Shown: positions 1 to 10,968 of the stretch, one piece after another
Numbering within the stretch: position 1 is the first letter of the stretch
Layout: the number at the start of each line of letters is the position of its first letter
Assembly (NCBI GenBank): GCA_013339895.1
Contig: JABACO010000015.1
Span: 1,758,229-1,822,228 of the forward strand
Length of the DNA stretch: 64,000 bases
Origin: Ephydatia muelleri
Taxonomy: Eukaryota; Porifera; Demospongiae; Spongillida; Spongillidae
Direction: 5' to 3'
Position numbers and translations under genes: made by a program
Notes under the pieces: generated by a model
What the model was told of the DNA's origin: nothing
What the model saw: only the letters and a program-made list of their open reading frames with translations
The model's database searches: none

Positions 1-2712
1 AGTGATTTGGTGCTTATTGTGTAGTGTAGTGCTATTGTGCAGTGCCTCTAATACGGTGCTGTGCCTGTGACATAGTGCTATGGTGCAGTGCTTGTGAAAT
101 AGTCATGGTGCAGTGACTGTGAAGTGGTGCTAAGGTCAGTGGTGTACAGTTGTAGGAAGCATGGGGCCCATTGCCACATTCTTATTTTTGTCAAAGTGCC
201 CCCCCCCCCCCCCACCTTTTAATATCATCCTATGTGCTTGATGGTGCTGTATAGCCATGGTGCTGTGCTTGTGAAGTACATGTAGCTATGGGTCTGTGCT
301 TTTGAAGAAAGTTTGGTGTAGTTGAATGTGAACACTAAGCTTACATGTACATGTATTACCATTCAGCTGCTAGGCTTATGTAAACTTTCCAGTGGCCCAG
401 TCCTGCCATACACAAGTAGCAATAATATTCACTGCCACCATATGCAAGGCTTCAAAGCTTAGAAGTATCAAGGGCATTGGAAAGTTTTCTATTGCTTTGC
501 ACTTTTCAACACACACATGCACACGCATGCACACACACATACACACATATGCACACACACATACACACATATGCACACATGCACACGTGTATACATACAT
601 ACACACATGCACACACAATCAGTATGTACCGGTACAGAAATGGTGTGGGAACAAGTGTACGAAAAGGAAATTTATGTAACGTGAAATTTTTATAGTAATA
701 AAATTATAACCTTACAAGCCTGATTTTGCTGGATGCTGTCCCATAGGTACATGTAAGATAAATATAATATTCATTTGTGCAGCTCAGAGGTCAACAACAA
801 AAGGGCATTGTTTGCTATGTAAACTGAGGTTATCCTAATCTGATGTTAGCTATTGAGCTAGACATGTACTTGTACCAAGTTCTAAGAAGCAAACACTATT
901 GACGTACATGTAGTACCTACATGTGCATGTATGTGGCATGGGCCTTTTGTGCCTGATGCCATAAAATTTACAATCAAGTACATGTACATGATGGGAGGGG
1001 GGTGTCGTGTGCTTTGGGCCTCATGCAAAACCTTTGGTTAGTGGTAGAGGCATTTACGTCTGATGCATAAAGTCCTGGTACTTTTTTTCTAGGGTTCAGT
1101 ATCAAGAGTTGTGTTAAAAGTCTGTTTGGAACTGTTTCTATGGAGATGAGGCGAAATATTACTCGAGGACACTCCTGTATCTGGTTTTGTACTGGGGAGA
1201 GCAGCACCAGGATCCCAATGCTGAGACTGACCATCCGGAGTGTTCAACACCTCCAGGGATATCCACCTTAGGCTCAACAAATTTACTTAAATACCCCTAC
1301 GTTCCACTGTACTCAGCTTGCATGCACTTCTTCATCAAGCAAACCAGATGGGCAGGTGTGTTGAGTGTACCAAAGGCAGGCAGTTCTAGCAATGGAGGCC
1401 TACAAATAATGCTGCCACTGTTCCACTCACCCCTCTTCCACTTCAAAGTTGGGACGCCACTCGCATCTAAGAACTTCCGCTCCACCTTCCTATCCCTGGT
1501 ATGGTGGAACAATGTGGCTACAATCCAGCCAAATACAACACTCGCATTGGTGCAGCCACTTACAGTAACTGCTGACACCATTCAGAAGTACATATGGTGC
1601 AGCCACACTCATTGTTAGTAATAGCAATAGCAGAAGAGGACAAATTGTGTATGTTTAAATGCACATTACATGTTTGCACTAACCACACACTGTGCAGATA
1701 CAGGGGAGGGGTTTGGGGGCCGTTTGGGCCTGTGCCAGCAAGCATTGGCATAACATAGAAGGGGGGGGGGGGGGGGGGGGGGGGTATAGTATGCTTTTAA
1801 CCTGATGCAGAGGCTTTGGCCTAGTGATAGACTGATCAGCGCTACAGAGTTACACAAAACTTTTCTTTAAAAGAAAAAAAATGAAAGCATTGGGATAGTG
1901 CTATTCCATTGAAGCCCCACGAAGGTGATTTGCATTAAAATTAAAGCGTTTTACGTGTAGTTACTGACTCTGGCCTGGCCATACACATGTATGCAGACAA
2001 AGATTCAAAATACGGCACGTGCAGATTTGATGTTAATCGATCTAGGTAGGGCTGAAATGCCTACGTAGGTCGCAACTGTACTGAAAAGTGCCATTTGCAA
2101 ATATCTATGTTTTGTATCAGTGCACGTGCCTATTAGCCTTCGCGCTTCATTCATCGAGCTGCAAGCAGGCTAAACGAACACGATAAGGAACACACTATAT
2201 AGGTCAAAAGTGTCCATGACGATCGACATCATAGTGTCCCTCTTGGCAGTCGAGACCTACGGTACTAGTCTGGGACTATCGTACTTTTGTATCAGGCCAG
2301 AAGCTGGCAGTAACCATATCGGGCTCTCCCTCGCTCTTTCGTATCGAAACGCTCGGCCTCCCCCCCTCACATTGTCCGGTTATTAACAGCCTATTAGTAT
2401 TATAGTTAAGTTCTATCTTCAGCTAAATTAACTTACTGTGCATATATTTATTCATCATTTTGTTCAATATTAGTTGAAGGATGACGCAAGGCATTACGCA
2501 ATGACATATTTTGATGAATAAATTATGCGCGGTATAAATTAATTTTTTGTCTTGATTTTAGTTCAAGAATGGTTAATGGAATAATTTTTTTAAGTACATA
2601 TGTCATGATCAGACCGATTTATAGGACAATTTACAAGTGTTTAAAATTCAATTTGAAATAAAAAGCAAGATGACCGCCTATGTATGGGCCATTTCTGGAT
2701 ATGTTATATCAA
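1..2712. repeat. Left arm of a giant inverted repeat
   Basis: The sequence is the reverse complement of 10969-13735 over its whole length, with only scattered substitutions and small indels. The largest differences are homopolymer lengths: C15 at 199-213 against G25 at 13507-13531, G24 at 1761-1784 against C33 at 11921-11953, and about C7 near 2361 against G29 at 11317-11345. The arm also contains a CA-rich tract (about 510-615). It may continue beyond the window start. Open frames inside it (for example 1297-1581 reverse) match no family I know, and I do not call them genes. Confidence 0.95.
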
Positions 2713-2718
2713 CAAATA
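2455..2718 (+). repeat. Dispersed AT-rich repeat, copy 1 (inner edge of left arm)
   Basis: About 260 bp starting near a gatgacgcaaggcattacg word and ending near gtatgggccatttctggat. It is found again inverted at 10965-11225 and, more diverged, at 59285-59517. A shorter relative of its end is at 14765-14810. The shared end points suggest a mobile-element terminus or MITE. I see no coding capacity. Confidence 0.7.
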
Positions 2719-2934
2719 TCCACCCCTCGTTAAGGAATTAAAATGCTAAATGCGCGAGTGTTGCTTTGAATGAGCATTTCTCAAGAACGAGTGCTTAGAC
2801 GATGGAAAGGAGTCACTGAGTACAGGCGTCAAAGCGCACGTGTGCTGCCATTATGCGATACAGTATTTGGAAATACCACCATTCTATACCCTGCACGCCC
2901 ATATTAGGACTGTATAAAAAGTTTCCCAGCCTTG

Positions 2935-3110
2935 TCATAGATGAAATAAATGTTTTAAGGGGGGTGGACATTTTACCCCGGAGGGGGACAGTTTGCCCCA
3001 GTGTAAATTGTCCGGGGGGGGGGGGGGGGGGGGGGGGGACATTGTATAGAAGTGCAAAATATCCGGGGGAACATTGTGCACTAGCGCAAAGTGTCCGGGA
3101 GGACTAATTT
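2935..3110 (+). repeat. G-rich degenerate tandem repeat with a G25 run
   Basis: Units of about 30-40 bp share a word like gtgcaaa.tgtccgggg followed by ggacatt. A run of 25 G lies at 3014-3038, which could form G-quadruplex DNA. The translated frames are low-complexity and not genes. Confidence 0.6.
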
Positions 3111-3144
3111 TAGGGGGCTGCGACACCGGAATCATTCAAGCTTA

Positions 3145-4635
3145 TGGACTTCAGAGCTGTATCTTCGTGCGATTTTCTTTTGCTGCACCAGCGGAAAGGG
3201 AAGCACGAGGATGCTTACTTCATATATGTTTTTGCAATTATTTGTCAACATGTTTGTTGTCAAACTGAACGATCGGTAAGCTCTGCATCTCCAGCTAGCT
3301 GAATAATACTTGCGCAAGCCATTTGCCATACTCTATATATGTTTCCGTTGTTATGGTCCACGGTAAGCAGAACCGGATATAAATAGATTTCGTCCACGAT
3401 TTGGTCAGCCGGTTGACCTATTCAAGGATCGGTCCGTTTCTCAATCAGTTCGGAACATATACAGTGCAGGGTGTCCATAATCAACGAATATATAAACCCA
3501 GCTTTCTAATCAACGTTCAATAATCATTTCATGTAACAATTACGTGAAAACAAAGTATGACCTAAAATTTACCTTACAACTGATGAACTAAAATCAAAAA
3601 TCAATAATTAATGTTAGGCACACAAACAAATCATATGCCATATTATTGCACGTCCTGCTTATTGTGTATTATTAAATGTCAGTCAGATAATTGGTTTATA
3701 AATTCAAACCATTCATTCCAGATTAAGTGACCACCCATATTCAAGTTACAACACCAGTTTCTTGGCTAAAAACAGTAACATTAACTTATTCCACAAAACA
3801 ATTAACTTTTCCACTGCTGAGTTATTAATAGTGAAACATTTGATTTTTAAACACTTGATTATGAGTAGTTTTGCATATTGACATTAGCCCAAATCAGAGA
3901 TACATGTAGAAGTTTGTTACCTCTACCGTTGCGTCACGTGAGGATGCTGCAAAGAAATATAAAGACCTGACTAAAAATGCTCACTACGTGACACATATAA
4001 TAATTTGATAGCAACTTTGCCAAAGACCAGATTGACTGATATCAACAAACTCTTCAATCCCGAGGCCATTTTCGCTGAGCTGTCCGTGCACCCGAATTAA
4101 TATTTATTGAAGATGTCGTCCCCCCTCCCCCCCCCCCCCCCCCCCCCCCCCCCCCACAAAAAAAAGCATTGAATGTTGCTGGTTTCGGGAATCGATATGA
4201 TGCGACGGGCTTGAGGTAAAACAAGGCATATCAATCTTGAATGTACTTTCAGTTTGATTTTTACACCTATGAACGAACATAAGGATAATGGTACAGGTAG
4301 CTTTGATTTTACCTTGGCTCAAGTCCGTCTTAGCAAAGCAGCAAATGATTCTAAGGTCCTGTATAGATGTTGGAATATAATCTCATTCCTATAGAGACCT
4401 TAATATTCCAGTGCATGCAGCTGTCTTTCTATCAATCATTATTGGCAGCAGGGGAGACGAAACAGCAAGAGAGGATTGAAGGATATACAGCTCTACAATG
4501 AACTCCTCCTAATCAACCATCGCACCTTCGTAAAAGTGCGAGGGTGTGGCTACGCTTCAAGCTGCCAGACTGTCGCTGTGTAGGTGAAGATATTTCGGAA
4601 GGGCTTGAATTCTATAGCAATACCCATCATCTTTG
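3145..4635 (+). repeat. Segmental duplication, copy A
   Basis: Aligns in direct orientation with 17830-19830. Shared landmarks are cttatggacttc at the start, agatttcgtcca, a ggttgacc word, and a block beginning ggtagctttgattttacc at about 4295 and 19495. Both copies end in a decayed chitin-deacetylase-like fragment. Copy A is shorter and carries a long C run at 4127-4155. No intact gene is present. Confidence 0.85.
4127..4155. repeat. Poly-C tract (about C29)
   Basis: An uninterrupted C run preceded by ccccct. The corresponding point of the duplicated copy near 19180 lacks it, so it expanded after the duplication or is mis-sized in the assembly. Confidence 0.9.
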
Positions 4636-4637
4636 TT
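4540..4637 (+). pseudogene. Chitin-deacetylase-like fragment (N-terminal part)
   Basis: Translates to a decayed form of the LPDCRCAGVDIPGGL region of the intact deacetylase-like genes (here LPDCRCVGEDISEGLEF). The reading frame then breaks, and the sequence switches within a few bases to an integrase-like stretch. It is the shorter counterpart of the fragment at 19725-20040. There is no catalytic motif and it cannot encode an enzyme. Confidence 0.75.
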
Positions 4638-5605
4638 GATTACTTTTCTAAGTGGCCTGAGGCTGAGCCTATAATCCAACACTGCAATCCCTAATCAAAC
4701 TTTCCAATGACAAGCAAAATGATTGGGGATGATCTTTTAGACCCTGCATTCTCTTTGTCTATAGGCAAATATTGCTGTATTTTTAAATGGCACGTGCATG
4801 GTGCGTTCTAAGCAGCTGCTTGCGTTCAGTTGTCAGCATTATGGACGATATTGATTACGAGAGTTTATTGAGCTTTCTAGAGTGTGGTATATAACCCAGC
4901 TGTGGATATCAGAAGGACCAAAAGAGGAAGTGTGCTGACTATATGTGGTCGATAGCTGCACCACAAAAAGGAAAAGGAAAGAAGGGAAATGGAACTTCTT
5001 TGAGTTCCTGTAGAGAAGTAGAAGAAAAGGAACGAATCCCCAGTAGTCCTAAAAAAGTGAGTATGATCAGCTAGGCTGCAGTGCATGGGAATCCACTTAT
5101 CGGGGCTTGCATGGTTATCGACGTTCACACGAATTAGTGGTTCGATTACCATGCAACGTTTATGTACGTGTAGCTGATTTTAGCCCTTCCTATACAGCCT
5201 AGTGTTTGGCATCAAGTATAAGTTGTAATTATTTCTATCATGCAGATGCCTAAATAATTTGTGTGTGGATTTAGGTTGGAGTAGACCTGATCAGTCCACT
5301 GCCAAAAAACTGAGCGAGCTAGGCAATTGTTTACAACATCACCTTTGTTGATTACTTTTCTATAAGTGGCCTGTGTCTGAGCCTATAATCCAACACTGCA
5401 ATCCCTAATCAAACTCCAATGACAAGCAAAATGATTGGGGATGATCTTTTAGACCCTGTTCTCTTCGCTTATAGGCAATGTGCATGTTCTACAGTTATAT
5501 GTTTAATCGTCGATCACCTTCCCTTATGTTGTTTTGTACATACTGGAGTGCAGACCTCTAAACAGAAATCAACAATGCCACTCCATTTGAGCTGATGTAT
5601 GGCAA
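4637..5605 (+). mobile_element. Ty3/gypsy-type integrase relic, two partial copies
   Basis: At 4640-4690 one frame reads IFVDYFSKWPEAEPI, the hallmark of the integrase catalytic core around its first Asp in Ty3/gypsy elements. The block 4640-4765 is repeated at 5343-5470 with a small insertion that breaks the frame. At 5563-5602 another frame reads NATPFELMYG, typical of the downstream end of the same core. A short open stretch from 4842 (MDDIDYESLLSFLECG) may be an upstream polyprotein piece. I see no LTRs, Gag or reverse transcriptase. It is a dead relic lying directly against a deacetylase fragment. Confidence 0.7.
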
Positions 5606-5944
5606 TTATGATATTTGCATACAATTTATAATTATTGGGCACATACAGTGTAAGATGTTAATAAATCCTTCTTTTCTGAAACAGAAAAGCAGTCCTTGCA
5701 ATTGAAGCGAACACAGAATTTCCACAACACTGTGACACAAGTGATATACTCCGCTAAATGAATCTTTTGATGAGGACTTCATTGAAATTTTTTTCAAAAG
5801 GATGTGTTTTCTCAGAGGAAATTTTTTTCAGATCAGTGTCAAGCAGAATATCTCATCAACGCAGACACACTATTTTGGTGGCATGGGTATTGTGTTAATT
5901 TCATCATTTGTACCGGAAATATAGTGACACGGCTGACAACGGAG

Positions 5945-6245
5945 TTAGCCCCGGCAGGGTGGCCTATAGGGAATGCGAAGGATCTCCGACATGCCCCAGT
6001 GTACAGGTATTCCTCCTTGGTTATCAAGAACTCGCGTTGTGTGGACAGCCATTTCATAGCCGTACAGTGTATTCATGTCCTCGAGTAGGGCGCAGTCCGT
6101 GTAATAGTGTGATACAGAAGGTCAGCCCGATTTGACATCCATTCGGGTTCTTGCGTCCGTTGAAAACACTCGCATAGAACCCTTCGTAGTCTTGCGTGCG
6201 AAGCCCATTATCAAAATTATAAAGAGGAAGGTTTTGTGGCAAAAG
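5945..6245 (-). pseudogene. Chitin-deacetylase-like pseudogene fragment (CE4 core)
   Basis: Reading the reverse strand from about 6225, the sequence follows the catalytic region of the intact gene at 6532-7665: a DNGLRTQDYEGFYASVFNGR-like stretch, then the NPNGCQIGLTF segment, then frameshifts. The first catalytic Asp motif is changed (FDN instead of FDD). The stretch holding the two metal-binding His residues is deleted, leaving only the VHT part. It lies about 300 bp downstream of the intact gene in the same orientation, so it looks like a decayed tandem copy. Confidence 0.8.
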
Positions 6246-6404
6246 CACTAATTCATGCATGACGCCTTCCTCAGAATCCTGGATGGATGTGGCAAAAGCA
6301 AACATTCAACCATCACACAAGCAAACGGTTTGTATTATACTGACATGATTGTACTACTAATGTTTGACGTCTATTTACATTTTAAATGGCAGTTCAACAA
6401 TATC

Positions 6405-6482
6405 ATGCACAAACAAACAACCATATATATACAAATATACAAATATACAAACAAACAGACAGACAGACAAACAAAAAAACAT
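6405..6482. repeat. Simple repeat (caaa/caga/tata-rich)
   Basis: Runs of acaaacaaac, atatacaaatatac and cagacagacag lie just downstream of the deacetylase-like gene on the reverse strand. It is low-complexity DNA, possibly within the 3' untranslated region. Confidence 0.7.
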
Positions 6483-6531
6483 ATAGAAGATAACAGTATG
6501 GCATGATTATATAGGTATTTACATGCTCGAT

Positions 6532-7665
6532 TCAGTTTCCACCCAGATTTCCGTATTGTGGATAAACCCGCGGGCACGGAGTCGTGCACGTGCTCAGCTG
6601 GTATCCCGAGTCTGCGTACCATTTGGAGCAGCCTGGGGAATGGTAGTCGCAGCGAGGCTGGGGAGAAGCAGAGCATTTCCACTGGTCGAGGTTTTCGATT
6701 TGGTCCAGCGGTGTTGGGTTTCGTACCCAGTCCAGCATTTGTGCGTGCGTTATCACGTACACGTCCTGCATGGCCGCTAGATTGTCAAGAAACGTTTTTA
6801 GAACGCCATCTCTTCCTTGTCCTCGGTAGAACCACGACGAGTGCGCGTAGATACCCATTGGTGCACGGTTTCCATAGTAGTGCGCATTGAAGTTATCTGT
6901 TAGAAGGTCTATCCAATCCTGATTCGATTGCGGATCTGTGCAAGCGTCCAACATATCGCAAGGGTAGCCGCTTTTCTGCTGAAGATTAATAACGGGGACG
7001 ATCCATAGGCCGGGATAAGCATTATTCGGGCACGTGGCAGGAGCGTCGCACAGCGGGGACTTGTAATCGAGCGTGAACGGCCAGTACATGGTATCCGTAC
7101 TCATGGAGGCTTCGTACAAGAACTTATTATCGTACAGTACTTGTATCTCAGCCTCGTTGGTTGCGAGGAAAGGAGCCCGAAACCCGAGTACGGAGCTTGA
7201 TGGAACGTTTCCCCACATGCGAAGGATCTCCTTCATGCCCATGATCTCGCCAGTATATTCCTCTTTGGTCGTCAAAGAACTCGTGTTGTGATCAATTGTG
7301 TGGACAGCCATCTCATAGCCGTACAGCGTATTCATGTCCTCGAGTAGGGCGTATTCCGTGTAACTATGCGAGACGAAGAAGGTCAGCCCGATCTGACATC
7401 CGTTCGGGTTCTTGCGCCCATTGAAGACACTCGCATAGAACTCTTCGTAGTCCTGGGTCCGAAGGTCATCATCAAAACTGATGAGGACGATTTGAGGAGT
7501 TTTGCTAGGGGTTAAACCTCCTGGGATGTCCACTCCTGCACAGCGGCAGTCTGGCAGCTCGCACTGGTCTGGAACACACGGCTGCGCTGGATTACTAATC
7601 ACAGCGGCCAGCGAGGTAGTGATCAAAAGCAGAAGTGAAACAGCTACGAGACGACTGGAGTCCAT
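6532..7665 (-). CDS. Secreted chitin/polysaccharide deacetylase-like protein (CE4), paralogue 1
   Basis: A single uninterrupted frame of 377 codons. The start chosen is the ATG at 7665 because it begins a classical signal peptide (MDSSRLVAVSLLLLITTSLA) that is shared with paralogue 2; an ATG 14 codons upstream lies only about 44 bp from the TATA box. After a Cys-rich segment (PDCRCAGVDIPGG, typical of animal CDA-like proteins) comes the NodB/CE4 fold: motif 1 ISFDD at residues 62-66, metal His at 122 and 126 (VHTIDH), and the RAPF motif near 163. Family enzymes remove acetyl groups from chitin or related glycans. Motif 1 is followed by Asp where the paralogues have Gly. There is no chitin-binding or LDLa domain, unlike insect group I CDAs. 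The gene has no introns. Activity is inferred, not shown. Confidence 0.88.
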   Translation of the reverse strand: MDSSRLVAVSLLLLITTSLAAVISNPAQPCVPDQCELPDCRCAGVDIPGGLTPSKTPQIVLISFDDDLRTQDYEEFYASVFNGRKNPNGCQIGLTFFVSHSYTEYALLEDMNTLYGYEMAVHTIDHNTSSLTTKEEYTGEIMGMKEILRMWGNVPSSSVLGFRAPFLATNEAEIQVLYDNKFLYEASMSTDTMYWPFTLDYKSPLCDAPATCPNNAYPGLWIVPVINLQQKSGYPCDMLDACTDPQSNQDWIDLLTDNFNAHYYGNRAPMGIYAHSSWFYRGQGRDGVLKTFLDNLAAMQDVYVITHAQMLDWVRNPTPLDQIENLDQWKCSASPQPRCDYHSPGCSKWYADSGYQLSTCTTPCPRVYPQYGNLGGN

Positions 7666-7750
7666 AATGGAGTGAGCACACTTGCACGGTCCACCAATTA
7701 ATTGCATGAATATATATGCAACACGTTATGTACTTGGAACGACATGTCGT

Positions 7751-7758
7751 CTTTTATA
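7751..7758 (-). promoter_or_regulatory. TATA box of deacetylase paralogue 1
   Basis: TATAAAAG read on the reverse strand, followed by acgacatgtcgttcca. The same word and flanks precede paralogue 2 at 16237-16244. Homology between the two promoters extends upstream to a gcgcacctgatgta word at about 7815-7828 (paralogue 2: about 16157-16170), which sets the edge of the promoter duplication. Confidence 0.7.
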
Positions 7759-7954
7759 CAAGATGTCTCAGTTAAAAAAGAACAATTGACACTATAGAAT
7801 ACAAAGTAACGTCTACATCAGGTGCGCGCGTGTATCTATATATACACTATACGGTGATCGATTACTTTATAGTCTCAATCGTTACGTCATGTGGGTCTGG
7901 GAACGAGACTACGTATCACCCGGCCCAGCAATAGGTACATGTAGTCATTGGTTT

Positions 7955-8240
7955 AGTTGGTTTAGACTTCTGGCTTCACTGTCGTCTCAACATTGAGGTC
8001 TGTCTGTTGACACAAGGATTCACATCCTGGCATTTGAACAGCTGCACTATGTTTTGAATATACTTACAGCTCACATGTTTGCATAGAGTTAGACGGTAAT
8101 AGTGTATTATATTTTGTGTCCCAAAACATGTCCTTACTTCGGTGTATGTGGGACTGAGCTGGATCAGCAAGTTTAGCATTATTGTTATGGCGTTCGAAGT
8201 GTGTAGCGCATGTCTAAACATATCCCTTTGAAATGATCTT
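7955..8240. repeat. Nested inverted repeat, left arm
   Basis: Reverse-complement match to 9890-10225. Shared words include gaggtctg, gacacaaggattcaca, cagctcacatgt and ttttgtgtcccaaaacatg. The pair encloses about 1.65 kb containing the open frame at 8696-9187 and a retroelement relic. The interval 8241-8695 has no recognisable feature. Confidence 0.8.
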
Positions 8241-8695
8241 AGTATATACAATACACATATACATGTGTACTGAAACAACTAGCATGAACGCAGGTTTAAC
8301 CGGCCCGCTTACACTACACATACATCGTTCACGGGCAACTATATACTACACGCTACGAAATCTACAGAGGTGAACGACTTCGACATGTGCTCTATATATA
8401 ACATTTGCTCGAGCCAGAGCAATTCTAATATAAGGTTGAGCCCACCGTAAAAATCTAATGGTGAAAGGTCTTGCTTGGGTTTGGACAGCAATTGAGACGC
8501 GAGACAAGACGCGATAAACACTGCTGCTTAGCTGGCTTCTTTGTCCTGGACTCTATAGTGTAACGTTGTACATGTAGCGAGATATCACTCCATATTACGT
8601 GTTTAAAAAAATAGCTTTGTGTATCAGCGGCAGCCCCGTCAGTGGGGGTGCCCTTAGTTTGAACAATTCAATAAACAGCGCAGGCCATTTACGTC

Positions 8696-9187
8696 ATGGC
8701 GACCAATGCTAGTTGCGCTATAGTGATCGAAGACCAGGCAGACCAGGTCGGCTCTGCAAACGACTTCACATGCAACGGAGTGTCGAAGAAGAGAAAAGCG
8801 TCAGCGATTACCGATTTCTTTTGCAGTCTTGATAAGGAAACCGTACAGAGACTGAAAGCATGCTATATACAGAGCTATTTAATGCAGGCTCATTATTTTG
8901 ACCTTAGAAGTGACAAGAAGTCTTCATATGGTTATGAGACACATAAGATGTGTGCAGAATCTGCACTGACACTGCAGATAGTAGTTATGAATGCTCAATG
9001 GTACCGTATACCATGCAGTTCTGTACATCCGCATCATGCACAATCTCGCGTGCGCGTGTATGCAGATCTTTTGTTTAGCTCGTATATATCTAGGTTCTTG
9101 CAACGTATAATGATGACGATGGCGCATATACTAAGTGTGTACGTGTACGAAACTAGTGGTTTTACAGGAAATGATCATACAATATAG
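8696..9187 (+). CDS. Hypothetical 163-residue protein with NLS-like and PIP-like motif
   Basis: ATG at 8696, open for 163 codons. The N-terminal half has a basic cluster KKRK followed directly by ASAITDFF, which resembles the hydrophobic and double-aromatic end of PCNA-interacting (PIP) boxes. It also resembles N-termini of hAT-type transposases, where a KRK...FF stretch is common. The rest (residues about 60-163) matches nothing I recognise and may be non-coding readthrough beyond a splice donor. It lies inside the nested inverted repeat. It could be a first exon, a decayed transposase start, or chance. Confidence 0.3.
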   Translation: MATNASCAIVIEDQADQVGSANDFTCNGVSKKRKASAITDFFCSLDKETVQRLKACYIQSYLMQAHYFDLRSDKKSSYGYETHKMCAESALTLQIVVMNAQWYRIPCSSVHPHHAQSRVRVYADLLFSSYISRFLQRIMMTMAHILSVYVYETSGFTGNDHTI

Positions 9188-9289
9188 TACTCAATGATAT
9201 GCGTGTGCATGGCAACCAGTCTGGTTGGTTCCATCATGGCCATACTGCATGCCTGCGTGAGTCCTTTCATATAGGGTACATGCACGTTC

Positions 9290-9500
9290 ACATTCAAGTT
9301 GAGGCTGGCTGTTCTGGACTCCCCCATGACATCACGATTTTCAGCCAGCTGCCGCACTCTATAGTTTCCACTGGGGTATGCGAAGCCGCTGCTCTAGACC
9401 TGACTGTCACTTCACCGCTTTACTCGAAGCGGGGTGACAACTAGCTGGTGCAGTGCTCAGAAAAGGCTGCTGAGGTGCGAAAACACGCACGGCCATGCAG
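9290..9500 (+). pseudogene. Retroelement C-terminal relic
   Basis: One frame reads AALDLTVTSPLYSK, and after a stop the next frame reads SEKAAEVRKHA. The same arrangement (DVTVTSLLNS ... RAAEFRKHSEN) lies at the C-terminal end of the reverse-transcriptase element at 34745-38180. The Asp...Glu-x-Lys spacing resembles a PD-(D/E)XK nuclease core, but that is an inference. The relic has stops and a frame change. The interval 9501-9889 holds no recognisable feature. Confidence 0.55.
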
Positions 9501-9889
9501 AAGTGAGTTGTATATATGGATCTTGCGTACCACTCGCTGTCAAATCTTATGTGGGGCTTGGCGCAAAGAAAACACATGCAGCATAGTGTCTTGCCTCTCG
9601 TTTTGCTGTCTAAAACATCAGAATCAAGCTATATAAGGCCGCCTGTGATCAGTATACGGTCGGCTGAACCTTGCTGTGGCTTGAGCAAATGTTAGAGCAA
9701 TCTTGCCTGTCGATGTCAATGATGCATCTATGTATACGTTATTTAAAGTGCATTCTAGTTGCTTCTGTATATATATATATATGCATGTGTATTACACCAG
9801 TAAATTAAATGTTTATAATTCAAAGGATGTTTGAACATGCGGCGGAAATGTGAAAAATCCGTATGTCCACAACACTTCGAACGCCATAC

Positions 9890-10225
9890 AGTATCAGTGC
9901 AGATGTGTATAGTTTGCTTCATTGCATTACGTAGGTGGATACGTTAAGTGTTGGTATGTGGGACTTGCTGATCCAGCTCAGTCCCACATACCAACACGCG
10001 TAAGTTATCCACCAAAGTAAGGGCATGTTTTGGGACACAAAATACTAAATAAATTATGTGTGTATACACTTTTCTTTATTGTAGCGTCTAATTCTGCGCA
10101 TACATGTGAGCTGTAAGTATTCAACGCAGCTATTCAAAAGCCATGCAGGATGTGTGAATCCTTGTGTCGGCAGTCAGACCTCGATGTTGTGACAGCAGCG
10201 CGGCGGCCTGAAGACTAAACCATGC
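9890..10225. repeat. Nested inverted repeat, right arm, with internal hairpin
   Basis: Reverse-complement partner of 7955-8240. It contains its own short palindrome at 9951-9993: ttggtatgtgggact, a 13-base loop, and its reverse complement. The hairpin is absent from the left arm, so it arose after the arms separated. Confidence 0.8.
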
Positions 10226-10964
10226 ATGCAATGCAAAGCAAACTATACGGCACAATTGATCTGCGGCTTCCCATGCAAAGGGCCGTAAAATCAAATTCTC
10301 TAAGAGCAGCTGGGGCGCTAAATTCTTAATCACTCACCGCCTGCCGCCAGGCAAACTTGATTATTAATTTCTCGTCCGCCTTTTTTTCAAAAAAGGATTT
10401 GGGCAGGCTGTAATAATTCATTATTCATTAATACCTATTCCGCAGAATGAACTTCATCCTTGTTCGGGTGATGACAAAAACTTTACTGGCAAGATGTCCA
10501 AGGTCTCCTGGACATCCATAGGTTTTGGTTTGGATGTACATCATCTATGAAAATTAACGATTGTGTGCTATAGAAGTTTTAATAACGAAGCATGAACATG
10601 CTGACCAAGCATCGCACAAAAATCGTCGACGTTGAGTAGTTTGGCTGTTCATCTACAACGCTATAAAGGATGCATGCCACTTGTCTAGAGCAGATTGCGA
10701 TCTACAGGATTAGTTGGGTGTGGCCCGACCTTCGCGGTGAGCCACGTCCCACTAGCTTGGCGAGTATGACAATTATAGAAAAGAGGGAAGGAAAAAATAA
10801 AACCCGTGTCCACTTGATGACTGTTTATGGTATGGGTTTTGAAAGGTCACGAACAGTCAAATTTAGAAGGGCATTATATTCGTCCCGCAAAGACACGTAC
10901 GAATATATCACGTGATGATATGAATAAATAATGAAGTTTGGTATGAGGGCGGTGATGAGAAACT
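10226..10964. other. Interval without recognisable gene
   Basis: Mixed AT-rich sequence between the nested inverted repeat and the right giant arm. The only sizeable frame (10670-10915 forward, 81 codons) has no recognisable motif, and I do not support it as a gene. Confidence 0.5.
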
Positions 10965-10968
10965 AATA

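Noticed and set aside
1187-1618. 143-codon frame in the left giant arm, mirrored at 12096-12521
   Set aside because: Several overlapping frames are open on both strands in both arms and none shows a domain. Presence in both arms reflects duplication, not independent conservation.
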